64,000 nt of DNA from Heliopora coerulea (Eukaryota; Cnidaria; Anthozoa; Scleralcyonacea; Helioporidae): contig JASJOG010000575.1 of assembly GCA_030142905.1 (NCBI GenBank), positions 42,945 through 106,944 of the forward strand, read 5' to 3'. A model generated the notes under the pieces. That model had not been told where the DNA came from. It ran no database searches and saw nothing but the letters and a program-made list of their open reading frames with translations. The position numbers and the translations under genes were made by a program. Positions 32,583 through 45,300 of the stretch are shown piece by piece (position 1 is the first letter of the stretch; the number at the start of each line of letters is the position of its first letter).

Positions 32583-35500
32583 CTTTTTGCCTCCGATGAG
32601 CAGACCTTACCAGGTTTTATCATCAGGCAGAGTCTGCACGCAGGCTAGAATTAAGCTAAACTTTCGAACAGTCAGACTCTGGAATTTTGGCCCTCGAAAC
32701 TTTCATTAGCTTATTGGTGGCATAGCTAGTCACATGACTAGTGAGAAAGGGAAATTCAGAACGCAGGCGATCCGGTTACCACTTATGGATGAATTTACCA
32801 CTTTCTGAGAGCGTTTCCACAGTTAAATCGGGTAAAATCACGACAGCTACAGTCTTACAAAGAAACACCATACCGTTGATGGCAAAGATACTTTGAGAGT
32901 AGCCATAACAAGTAGATAACGTGACCAACGTGTAGAATTTCCCAAAAACCTACTGCTCTCACGAAGCATTTTCGTTAACATCCACTCTTACAAAGCAAAA
33001 TGAGGCACTTTATAATTCATATCTTAGAGTTCAGTTCACGTACCATATCCCTGGACAGAGTTCATTTCCCCGTTTGCGACCCCTTGCCAATCCATCACTT
33101 ATCCCAACTCGAATCTATAATGAGTGAACGAGGATTTACCAAATTTTTCAATTTCCTGTTTATTGTTAACCCAAGCTTTTAGGTAATTCTCCTTTCTTCT
33201 TGTGACATAATCAGGGCGGACCAGGCGGTCAGTGACTTTGGCGTGGTTTCTGACTCAAGGTGCACATGAAATGACGGACATCTCTTGATCCGTTGTTGCA
33301 GATGAAGTGGATGTAGTCCTACAGTAACCTTACAATGTACCGAAGTACACTTTACAGGACTTAATGGCTCAAGGACAACAATGCATCGTTTTACACGCAT
33401 AGCCTCAATTTAGTTACTCTAAACTAGATTCACTTTTACCCTTTGTTCCTAGCTACTGTCCTTTTTTTAAGAGAATTTAATCGAATGAAGTCGAGGCGAT
33501 GTCTATAAAGTGACACATTATGGCAGAAGAGCGGTGAGCGGAAAATGAGATTCATTTCCACAAACACATTCACGTAGGGATAGAATTACCCCCTGGCTAA
33601 AGCGAGAGACGCGTCAACTCAACAACTGGACCAGTTTATTCCACCAACTGTTTTCAAGTAGCCAGCAAGTACGTGAGAGATCTATCAGGTATTTGATTAG
33701 GTACGTCATTCTTCTCTTGTTCATTGATCAGTAAAGCCGGTCCAAAACTAACCACTCCCAGACTGTCGTGCCTTCACTGGATTTATCACAGCAACTCAGT
33801 TTATCCATTGAAATCAAAAAGTAAACTATCCACCACCGACCCTTCACCAAGCCCAGCTCAATTCATTGACCAAATATCAAACATCTTATCATGTCGCTCC
33901 CGTAGTTCTTGGGGAAGTATGGTAGCTTTTTAATGGTTTGTAATGAATCCTTTGAAATAAAGAAGATAAAGCCACGGCGACCATGTTAGTTCCCCACGCA
34001 ACAGTTCAGTGTTACCTTTTTATGAGAGAATTCCGGGAAGCGACCATCTCCTGTAATCGATCATCTAGATCAGACACTGTATGTGGAATATCTGGTTAGC
34101 GATTGCCACTATATAATTCAGTTCTGATTTGATAATTTGGAATGGTCTTCGAGTTTCATGTTTCAACTTACTTTCAAGTGTCTGTACGGTAGCAGCTTTC
34201 AACTAGAAAATGATGTTCGATTTATTTACTCGCTGATCTAGAGTTCTTATCAGTACATTGCATAACTTTTTAGTATTCTAGTGGTAATTTGTTGGGCAAA
34301 AGGGTTCTGCCTGGTACGGTTAACAGCCATAAAATTTTGAATTTATAAAAAACGTAGTTGTCATAACAGGAAGTGATAAGTTGAACTTCGTTGAGCTTAA
34401 ACATTAAAAGAAACTGCATTACGAGTAACCAACTATAAATGGCAAATATTCGCTGAATGTCAAGTTTTCGTTTGGTAACAAAACAAAGAAACATAGTTAA
34501 ATAAAATTCTCTGAAACCGACCAACGAGTAATATGACCCGGATCCGATTCAACTTGTGTTTGGACGGTCTGTGGTTAACCATCACTGAAGGTGACCAGCT
34601 CCAGCCAGCGAAAGACCCAAATGTCATTAACTGCGCTGCTGGGATATTTGCGTTTGTTTTCAGTTTTACGGTTTGCATGCAGACAAACGTGTTGACAATG
34701 GTCAGTGCTTGTGAAATTTGGTTGAAAACTTCGAAAGCAGGCCTTACTATTTAAAGCTTAAAAGCAGCTCTCTTGTTGTTGTATCTATAAATACACCACT
34801 TGACTGTTGCTATTTAACAAACACAACACCGGCAAACGTTCCGCCAAAAACTTCATACAAACTTTTCATACTCCACGGCCCGTGCTCGAAGTCTTGTATG
34901 GCATTGCATGCGTCGTATTAGGAGTAGTATATTTGAACGACGCTGCACATTATAGGTAAGCTGATTAATACGTCTTACCTTCATTAAACAAAATATAATT
35001 TTACTTAGCGAATAGTACGTTCAATTATGCAAACATATCTTCCTTTTGGTAAAATATGGCCGCTGTGCAAAACACCTGCACCTTCTCGTCGCCACCTAAT
35101 ATCCTCAACCTCTCCACTGAACTCAAAAAATTGCCAGTTTCATACGCTTTCGCATATTTCGTATGATAAGACGTGTTTTATGATCAAACGCTCGGATAAA
35201 TTTGGAGCACTTCTACCTCAATTGTCTCTCAGGACGTCAGTTCATTTGAGCAGATATTATTACATCACACACTCGCGAGAGTGTCGGACACTTCGCCCAA
35301 ACAACTCAGTTCATTAGCATGGCCGAGTGGGGGCAGTTCCTCCCCCACTTTTTGTCCTGATTAGGTCTGTCGGTACATCCAGTACAATTGTCGGTACATT
35401 AAGCCTGTCTGTCGCGGATTTCGTTTGCATTTGAATTATCAAATTAAAAAATTGTCAGCAAAGGCCGTTCGTCAGGAAAGAAACGTGTCCTGGGGCCTTT

Positions 35501-36213
35501 GCTCCAAACTCGATATTCTTTGAGATCAGTTACGGCAGTTATCAACCTTTTAACTTTTTACCTTAGCAGTTGTTCCCCAGGCCTCGTCGCAAATTTCGTC
35601 AGTGGATTTCAGCTGAAAAAGACTTTTTTGTTGATTTATTATACTTCTTGTGGAGTTGACTAACTCTCAGACGTAAAATAGAGACTCATAGTTCGAGCAA
35701 TCATATGTACTGAGCATACCTGCGATGCGCGCATCGTAGTTCAGGAGGTGGTTGTTTCGTCGGCGCATTTGCGGACTCTGCCCGTCAACTTTCACATCTT
35801 TACGATTTGACCAGTAGTTTGATTAAGGAATGCATACCCTTACCAGGAAGTTTTGTAAATTTTTTATCAGTAATGCAGCGTGTAGGTAAATAAGGTTTCT
35901 TGCAGTTTGAGAATTTTTTCCGCCTACATATCAAGGTGGATACATAAGATTTGGTATTTATGTCTTCGGTTGTACATCGTCAGGTGATGGTGTCTTCGTA
36001 ATAGGTCCTTACTGTTCCAACGAATAATCCAAACCTTTCTAAAATACAAGCCTGTTCTACTTATCTTTACATTGTGACATATTGAACATAAGTTCTTCAT
36101 TTTGTGGAAACAGTTGATCTGCAGAGAACTCAAAACGCGTCTAAAAGTTTTTCAGTTACTTGATAAACGTCTCCACCAGTTTACGGCTGAGTCACCGTCC
36201 TCTCAATAATCTA
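32583..36213. repeat. E block, copy 2
   Basis: Copy of 16487-19898, with several deletions (for example about 65 bases near 33382) and without the SINE-like segment. In its place 34491-35030 holds unrelated sequence that I could not identify. Confidence 0.6.
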
Positions 36214-36925
36214 GAGTTTAAGATTCGACGACGCGCAGCCACGACGCGGCCACCCGGAAATAAATTTTGCATAACTGCGACACTGCGTATGCTCCACAGC
36301 ATGTAGCAGCGCGTCGTCCTCATGTCGACTACGCTGTTTTGGCCTTTTCACGTAGTCACACAGGCAGTGTGGGTCTTTGGAATTATTCCGCAGAAAAGAT
36401 AGTAAAAATCGAGTTGTCATAGCTTCTTTGTGTTTTGTAAACATAGCTTAAGGTAAGCCAAGTGCGACCAGCGTGCTTATCAAAAGAAATACCTCTTCAA
36501 AACAATACATAATCCAGTCATACCATCACAAACTGTTCCCTGTTTACATTTAAAAACATCTGGATTTTGCAAGATTTCGGCAAGGGCGGGCAGGTCGTTC
36601 TTCTCAAAACGAAACTCTGCTTTGCATTCGCAGTCATCCTTATTTACCAAGTCAAATCTTGGGTAGTTATGGACTGGGAAATCGACGTTCTTGGACTTAT
36701 TAACCTCCCATAGCAATAAAAACTCCTCTTCGTCAATGGTTTCATCATCAAGAGCAATCAGAAGGTTGTCTTTGACTTCGTTATATGACGTCGTGTGACG
36801 TTGGCGTTGTTTTCAGTAACGAAAATCTTAAATTGTTAACCCAATATGAGACACCAGCGCGCTAGAGCCAGTCATGCGCGGTCATCCCGTCCGCGCGTGG
36901 CGGCGCGTCGTCGAATCTTAAACTC
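36214..36925 (-). mobile_element. Harbinger-derived element with HARBI1-like fragment (unit 3)
   Basis: The inverted ends match those of the unit 2 copy. The minus-strand transposase fragment (about 36760-36480) is open through 'CECKAEFRFEKNDLPALAEI' to 'GLCIVLKRYFF' and then stops. No catalytic domain. Confidence 0.6.
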
Positions 36926-37567
36926 CCTAATTGTACGAGCTTGGTACTCATGGTTCTCTTGATCCAAATTGACACGTGGTTTCGAACAGTGCATGGCCCA
37001 GAATGCCCTGCTTTGTTGTAGCCGAAGTTTCAATTGGTTAAAATGGCTTCCCAAAACCTTGTGAGATTAAAATGCTGCAATAAGCTTAAAACACCTCCAG
37101 TGTTTACCTCCTTAATTCCACTGATCTATTTGTAGGAAACTTTCTTTGGAAACTATAAGCATAATCTGGCATACTGCATGTTCGACCCCAATTTCTTAGT
37201 TTTCCTGGCCAAACAAAATCTCTGAGTAGATCTTTTATCAGGAAAGATCGACAGAATGATAAATGTGAATAATTCTCTGTCTCACCTGAGTGTCTTCGCA
37301 ACTCGTTGATTACACAAAAAAACTTAAATGTGGTGTACTGCCGAAGTTTTTGTTGAACTTGACAATCACCTTCATCAGCAAACCCTCATCAGAGTAAACC
37401 GCTTCTCAGTAATCCTTGTTCTGGTACCATAAAGTGGTACCTCGCATATGTTGATCAGTAAGGGAACTTATGGAGCAAACTTGGCTATATCTAACGAGGA
37501 CCAGGTTATTATTAGTCAGTTTATTCTTACTCCCAATTTTGTTTGACTTTCACAAGCAGTCGCTAAG

Positions 37568-39288
37568 ATGAGTACAGATGAAGTTGACGCCAGTGGCGCT
37601 ACAGGTAAAGCATTTAAAACTTGCACAATTTTTTAGTTAATATGAGGGAATGTTATTATGAGATACGATCGCAGTATCTCCCTAGATATAGATATATAGA
37701 TGTAGATATATAGATATGGATATAGATATATATAGATATATAGATATATGGATATATATAGATATATATAGATATATATATATATAGATATATAGATATT
37801 GATATATAGATATAGATATTTAGATAAAGATATATAGATACATAGATGTAGATACATAGATATAGATATATAGATATAGATATATAGATATAGATACAGA
37901 TATATAGATATATAGATATAGATATATAGATAGATATAGATATATAGATAGATATAGATATATAGATAGATATAGATATATAGATAGATATAGATATACA
38001 GATATAGATATATATAGATATATGGATATAGATATATAGATATATAGATATAAAGATATAGATATGTAGATATATAGAAATAGATGTAGATATATAGATA
38101 TAGGTACAGATACAGATATAGATACATAGATATAGATATAGATACATAGATATAGAGATAAAGATAGAGATATAGATATACATCTACATAAACATATATA
38201 TACACATACATATTCATATACGTAAGCATACAAATATGCATATATACTACGCTCTGTCATTAAAGATATCGAACTGTCTTTGTAACGTCAATATTCCGTT
38301 TCTTAACCTACACATATAAAAATACACTTGCATACAAATATAACCTTAACATATATAATTATATTTTTCTATTTTTATACATTCAGCCATTTTGAAGTTG
38401 CTCAAAAAGTTATGACCACTTCGTGCGAGTTGATCATACAGCAGTTAGCTGAGAGAGTGGTTAGCGATTCACCTCGGAAATCAATACCGAGACGTGCTGT
38501 GGAAATGTGGTCTTAATTAGCATAAACTATCGGCAACTTTAAACACGATATCCTTCTTAAATACAGATTCTTTTGGGAAACCATATAAAAGTCGCGTTTG
38601 AACTCGTTTCCAAATACCTCGAAGTTGGTTAAAAAAATCTGGCTATTGTCTCGTTTTTCAACAGATTTCTCGGTGTTTGGGAATGCGATCAAACACTCCT
38701 CGAGTATGATAAAATCATCTCAATCACACACTTCATGCGCGCTTGTCAAAACTGATCATTTTAACAGCATTTACCCCCAAAATGATAAGACAATTTGATA
38801 AGGTGAATAGAATGAATTCACAGAGTCTTTTGACGGTACTTACTGCAAAATCGTTGATTTTCTCTCTGCAACCAAAAGACAGCATCTCGTTAATGAACGG
38901 TTTAATAACTAACTAGCGTGCTCAGATATAGGTTGAGACAATTTTCGTTTCCAAGATATATCCATCCATCCATCTATCTATCTTTATATATATACGTAAT
39001 ATGTAAAAACGGAGCAGGAGTGCTTTATCGGAATTTAAAACACGAGATGATAGCCGAGTGTTTTAGACCCGATAAAGCACCAACTGCGAGTTTTTTAAAT
39101 GTCTTCTAAAACGAACCTCCTAATACGCTAATTTGTGAAGAAAGTTTGGAAATTTATCTTTCGTAAGCCGAAAAAATTGAACTTCTTCTTCACATATAAA
39201 GGCACATGTATCTTTATCACATATATAGATCCGACACACTTATGATTTTCTTTTGTCTTTTCCTCATGAATTAATGAATTTTAGAAAT

Positions 39289-39346
<58 letters not shown>

Positions 39347-42300
39347 CCGGAGTTTTGCTGCATGTTTCAACCATGCAACGACTTAGAAAATCTCAGGTTA
39401 ACGAGTTTTCTATGTCATTAAATCGTTGAAACAGCATGCCAAATTATTGGAAAATCACGTCTTTGAAATTATTGCGCAGTCAATCGAAATTGTGCATGTG
39501 AATGCATCCTATGATGCCACGTGCCACAACTCTAAAAACACTCACACTATTGTAAAAGCACAACTTCTAGTTCCTTTTGGTACGAAACAAAGGTATTCTA
39601 CTTTAATTTTATTTGACTTAAAAAATTTGGATGCGAATGTGCTTACTTGTCAAAAACAAAAAAAAACATGATGAAATAAAAATTCACCATGAACTACAAG
39701 AAAGTAAACGAATTTGGTTTTGAATACAAAATTAACGTAGGAACTAAAGCCATGTTATGCTTATGGTAACACAATTTGGATCTACTGATGTTTAGTTTCA
39801 TGACCTGTATCTATATGGAAGGTTTCGAGCAATTTCATTTAGTAATCTTAAAGACATTCAAAATTTTTGGTAGAGAGGTCAGGGTATGTGTACACCTCCC
39901 ACTTTGTAACTAGCTAGTGATATTAAGGTAGATGAATGATCTTCAAGCTCGATACTCAGAAAATGATTTCTGAGCCCCAGACGGGGATCGAACCCGCAAC
40001 CTTCTGATGACCGGTTAGACGCTCTAACCATTGAGCTACCGAGACTCAGATGGTGAGCTAAGGTGCAAATTTGACCTCAGCTCACCATCTCAGTCTCGGT
40101 AGCTCAATAGTTAGACCGTCTAACCGGTCATCAGAAGGTTGCGGGTTCGATCCCCGTCTGGGGCTCAGAAATCATTTTCTGAGTATCGAGCTTGAAGATC
40201 ATTCATCTACCATAATATATCCAAGCTCTCACGTTTCTCTAACATCAAACTAGTGATATTAAACTACAAAATTACGATTGCCAAATGAGATCGCTGCTTA
40301 AATAAACATGATTTTTGCTTGGAACTTTTAGAAAATCACAAATTGGACTTCGAACAACATTTAGGTTCTCCTTCCAGGTACTTGTATGATGAAAGCAACT
40401 AGCTTTTGGGATTTTGAACCCTTAGAGCACATTGTCAGATACACTCATACAGAGATTGAGACCTCACTGAGCCCTCTACTTTTAAGGCTCCTTCTATAAA
40501 GAAGCTAAGGATCCCTTTCTAATGAAGTCAAACATCCGTGCAAAATGAGATGTTTAATTATAGAATAAAATGGGAAAAAATTTGGGGACCGGGCCTCTGC
40601 AGTCAAAATCGACCTGGTACTTTCGAGGTAGCCAGTTCTCTGGCTGCGGGGAAATTTAATCGGAAATTTCCCCCAAACCGTGGAAATACTTAACTCCAAC
40701 AATTTGAAAATAATCCAAAGAAACTTGCTTCTAATTTTAGACGGGGCATTAACACATTAGGTGGGCTTCCTGAGTTGTAATGATGACGAAATAATGATGA
40801 TAATAATAATAATTATAACAATTGTTACCACAAATTTACAAATCTAAAACTTGTCATTGGCTTGGTCTTTTTGGTGTGCATTTGTTTTCCATATTCTCTG
40901 ATTAAATTTCTATCTCCTCCTGTTCCTTACAAACATCTCTCATTGACTTGCTCAAGTAAAGTTTCTTCTGGTGCTACGGTATTACAAATATTTTGGGTTG
41001 CTCATCAATTGCCAGGACAGGTAAACCTTACAAATAATCATGGTCAGTCGAATGTCTTGTCACTTGCGTTTCTACCGAGTCCGGCACGCTTCTTACTCGA
41101 TTTCCCCTTCTTTCTGTGTACAGCACCTCCAGACGTTGACCTTATACGAAAACGGGATGTCTGTGCTCGTGAAGATGACTGGGACCAAAAGCCGGTTGAC
41201 GTCGTATTGCTGACAGTGAATGATTTTGAGTTCCTCGCAGCATACGAGATACTGTCCGAACCCTCTACGGCAGTAGTGAAGGATTTAGTACCAGTCTATT
41301 TTGGTGATGTTGGGGTGACTAAAGTGGCCCTATTAAAGTCGGAAATGGGTGCAAACAACCATTTGGCATCAGTTGAGAAGGGCTTAAAAGCCAAAGACTA
41401 TCTCCATCCCAACGTTATCATTACCCTTGGAGTGTGCTTTGGTTTAAAGGAAGATAAGCATAAGCTAGGCGATCTGTTGATATCAAAATCCGTAACAAGA
41501 TATGCTCAAGTTCGTAAAAATTCAGATGGAAGCAAAGTTTTGAGAAGTGATACATTTCCTGTGGACTCCACAATTTTCAGCCTTTTTAAACATGGTGAAT
41601 TAGGCTGGAGGTCTCCACAAAGCAGCAAATATCAGGTTAATGTTTACACAGGTGAAATCCTGAGTGGAGCCCAACTTATTGACCACAAAGAAACAAGGGA
41701 GGAGTTGAAAACATCGTTCCCCCAAGCTTTAGGTGGAGAGATGGAAGCCGAGGGTAAGCACAGAAATAACTTTGTAAGCAGTTTCTGTCTGTCTCTCTGT
41801 CTTTCTCTCTCTCAATCTGTCTTTCTTGCCCTCCTTTTCACAAATTCTCAATCTGTGTCGACCTGGTGTGTCTCAATATATATAAATAACTATATGTTAA
41901 TAAGAACTTATAGTTCACTTCTTCAACCTTTTCTTCTCTTCCTCCCTGTACTTCCATCCTCTTCCTTTTTTTATCTCCGGGTTTTTCTTTTTACTCTTTC
42001 TCGTTCCTTCGCCTGATCCATCTTTCTCTCTCAACCTTCTTGTTTTGTTCGAGTTTTTTCACATTAGCTCTAACGTAATTCTGTATACTTTTGTTTTTGC
42101 CACACTTACTGCAGGGTTAATGAGGCTGGGAGTGCCTTGCATAGTGTGCAAGAGTATCGTAGATTGGGCTGACGGTAAGAAAAAGAAAGACTGGCAAAAA
42201 TTTGGTGCCAAAGTATCTGCTTCCTTTGTGGCACAAGTTTTAAAATCTAGAAAGTTTACAAATGGTAAGAAAAATGAAAGATTTATTTTTTTTAATATAG

Positions 42301-45300
42301 CCCATGGGTGGTCAGTGATGAGATTCATTGGCGGATTGCATGCGGAAAACCAGTACAAATGGATAATTTCCCGAGAGAAGTAAAAAAAACAAGCCTCGTT
42401 CAGTTAGACATGTCATTGGTCTTGAACTACCAAATACATTTTACTGGTTTTCCAAGTGACCTGCCTAGTCTTGGTTAACCTTTTGGATCGCAGATTTTTC
42501 TGAAGAAATTTTAGATTATTCAAGCAATTCAAAATTCTGTTGAAAATCTGTTGAAATCTGTTTAGAAATCTTATTTTCATGTATCAAATCGTTCAGATAC
42601 GTACGATCAAGAGCTAAAAGGTCAACGTTACACATTTAAACTGACATTTAAAAATTAATGTGCAGTGTAATTTGGTTTAATCTTTTCTTTTCGTAAAGAA
42701 CATGGTTGTTTTGATACAAATACAAACTCAGTCTAGTAACTCAAAAAATAACAACCAAACTTATCGGAATTATATATTTTCCGATAAATATATACAAAAT
42801 AATATATTTTCACTTTTTTTATATTATAGCATATAAGAATCGTATTGATACAGGCGATGAAGTTGATGCAGGAGCAAGTAAGTCAACATAATGTTCGCTC
42901 ATAGATTTGTTGTTGAAGGCTAAAAACGTTTTAATAAAATCACGAACGTTTTCGATTATATAGTCACCTAAACTAAAACAGGTTGCGTTTTTTACCTTAA
43001 GATGACTATACAGTCGAAAACGTTTGTAATTTTATTAAAACGTTTTTAGCCTTTAATAACAATGAAGAAGTAAGTACTGCAAGAGATCCAACTGCAACAT
43101 CGTCCCCTGGGATCGGGCGGTCAATTTTGTAATCTGATTGATCAATTCCAGAAAAGCAATTTACCGAGACTAAAACTTGTTCTTCTAAATATACAGATTA
43201 AGAAAATTTTTCTTCCCTTAGATCTTGTCGCGAATTCGATACAGCTTTTGTATTTGAAACTTGTTTGTATGATATTTATGTGAGATAATGACAGATGTTT
43301 CGTGAATTGTTGTATCAAGTTATGATGAATGTTTTCTATGACCAATGACCACATCAATTACCATGCTAAAGTGCCCAGAAATTCTTGATACCAGGTGACC
43401 GGCCAATGTCAGGGCCATTTAACGACGACCTTTCGTACTAGAGGCGAAATGCCGTGAGGATGAGGTCGAACGAACTGGAAAGCTAATAGATCTCGTCAGC
43501 AATACTTAGTACTGTACACAAGTCACGAATGTTTTGCCGTATTATTCAGGCCTGGAAGTTCATTTTGTGTCCAGTAAATGCAATTTTATGATGACTTACC
43601 ACTTCAGCTAAGTGACCTAACATTTCGCACAGCTGTTGTGTTAGTTCCGAAAACGTTAAGGAATAACATATTTCTGTTCTACAGATCGAGCCAAACGCGG
43701 TAGAGCTGAAGATGAAAATGAAACCAGTAAAGAAAGCACGAAAGCAAGTAAGACTTCTCGTGCATTGGTCTTCAAATCCCTGAATACATGTAGTTTGTCT
43801 TTGATACAATGAAATTTTTTAGCTTTAAACATATCTCGGTTTAAGGGGAGACAGAGAATTTTCTGGAATTATTAATAGTGTGATGTTTTCATGCCGGACA
43901 TTTTTCAGTTGGAGTCGAGTACTTCAATTTACGTGTCGAGAAAACAAAAAGCATTTGCTAAGCTCGTGTCTGGGGCTATTTTTAAGAGGCTTGGGTAGAG
44001 ATTGCGGGAAATTTTGAATTTTCCACTATGATCCGTACCGTTTCAAATGGGCCTGGGTACAAGGTTGAAAGATTAAGACCAAGAAAATCGGGAGAGCTTC
44101 AACAGATTTTGCTGTTACTTGTTTTATGCCCTCATTGTAAAATACGAATGTATTGCGGCTGTTGGGACGTATTCCGTCGCTGTGCTAAATTTGTTGAGGA
44201 CAGTACATTTTATAGTAATTTAATCATTTCAGGTAGGGATTACATATTTTAGTAACCAAGGTATTGTATGTAATAGGTAGTGTGAATTCTATTCGATTTA
44301 TTATTATGACGTCGTCAAAAAACTCAAAAGCTCTGTAATTTTCACCATTAATAAGAAATGGCGCTACAATTTTGAAAGTCATTTGAATCAGGGGTGATCT
44401 GATTGGCAAAAGCCACGCGTTTTTATACTGACATTGATGATGTTATCTGCCAATGCCGTTTAAGTGGACTTTTGGTTATAGATTACCACCATTATGATTC
44501 ATTGGTGGGTGGACGCTTGTGGTGTGTCATCCCCCTAAACAGACAGTGTCTATGATGGAAAGTGGACTCCTGGCAATAATAAAAAATTGAATTCCCCTAC
44601 GTAGTTTTAACGTTAATTTAGTAATTAAAAATGCGTTTTGATATTCAGTCGTGAATGGAGTCCCAAACTGAAGTATTGTCTGTCAGATGTGTTCTCGATC
44701 ACATGGTTATACCTCTCTGGCAGACCTTGCTTTGGCGAGAATGCTTTTCTGAATGCTGTCCAAATAATGCTCGCGTACCGTCATGAAACAGACTGACTTT
44801 CAAGCCGATTAAGGATTTGACACAGGAACGATAATGGTACGATATTTGAGAAACAAAACGGATATTTACTATGCTTGGCACGGTTGATTATTGAAGAATT
44901 TTAACTTTCTTTTTATTATATTTTCTATTAGAAAGGTTGAAAGCATTAACAGTAGGCGAACTTAACCATTCCTCACTTTAGCAATGTAATCTAACGTGTC
45001 GCACAACTGTAGTGTTGTTTAGCAAAATATTAAGGAATAACACATTTCTCTTGTACAGATTGTGGCAAACGCAGTAGATCTGAAGATGAAAATGAAACGA
45101 TCGGCAAAACCAAGAAAACACGTAAGGCTTCTCATTGGTCTTCTCAAACTCATTAATAATTCATAAAGCAAAAACAAAAGAAACACATAATTAATCAGTA
45201 TTTAGAAATCGGAGAAAGATTACAGCTGAATTTTTCCAACTTTCGGCTGGATTTTCGCCTGAAATACTGGTTCGTTTGAGACGTAATTTCAAACACTCGT

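Larger units (their letters stand above)
20091..36404. repeat. Tandem unit 2 of the PNP-Death array (about 16.3 kb)
   Basis: Same order as unit 1. It differs by a CR1-like insertion (24885-26325), absence of the Penelope insertions, and replacement of the stretch corresponding to about 11500-12345 of unit 1 by a unique segment (27363-28407). Non-coding parts are about 97-98% identical to unit 1 by eye. Confidence 0.85.

Noticed and set aside
43380..43450. rRNA-like stretch (ACGACCTTTCGTACTAG)
   Set aside because: Only a short resemblance to a large-subunit rRNA segment. Flanking bases do not continue any rRNA pattern.
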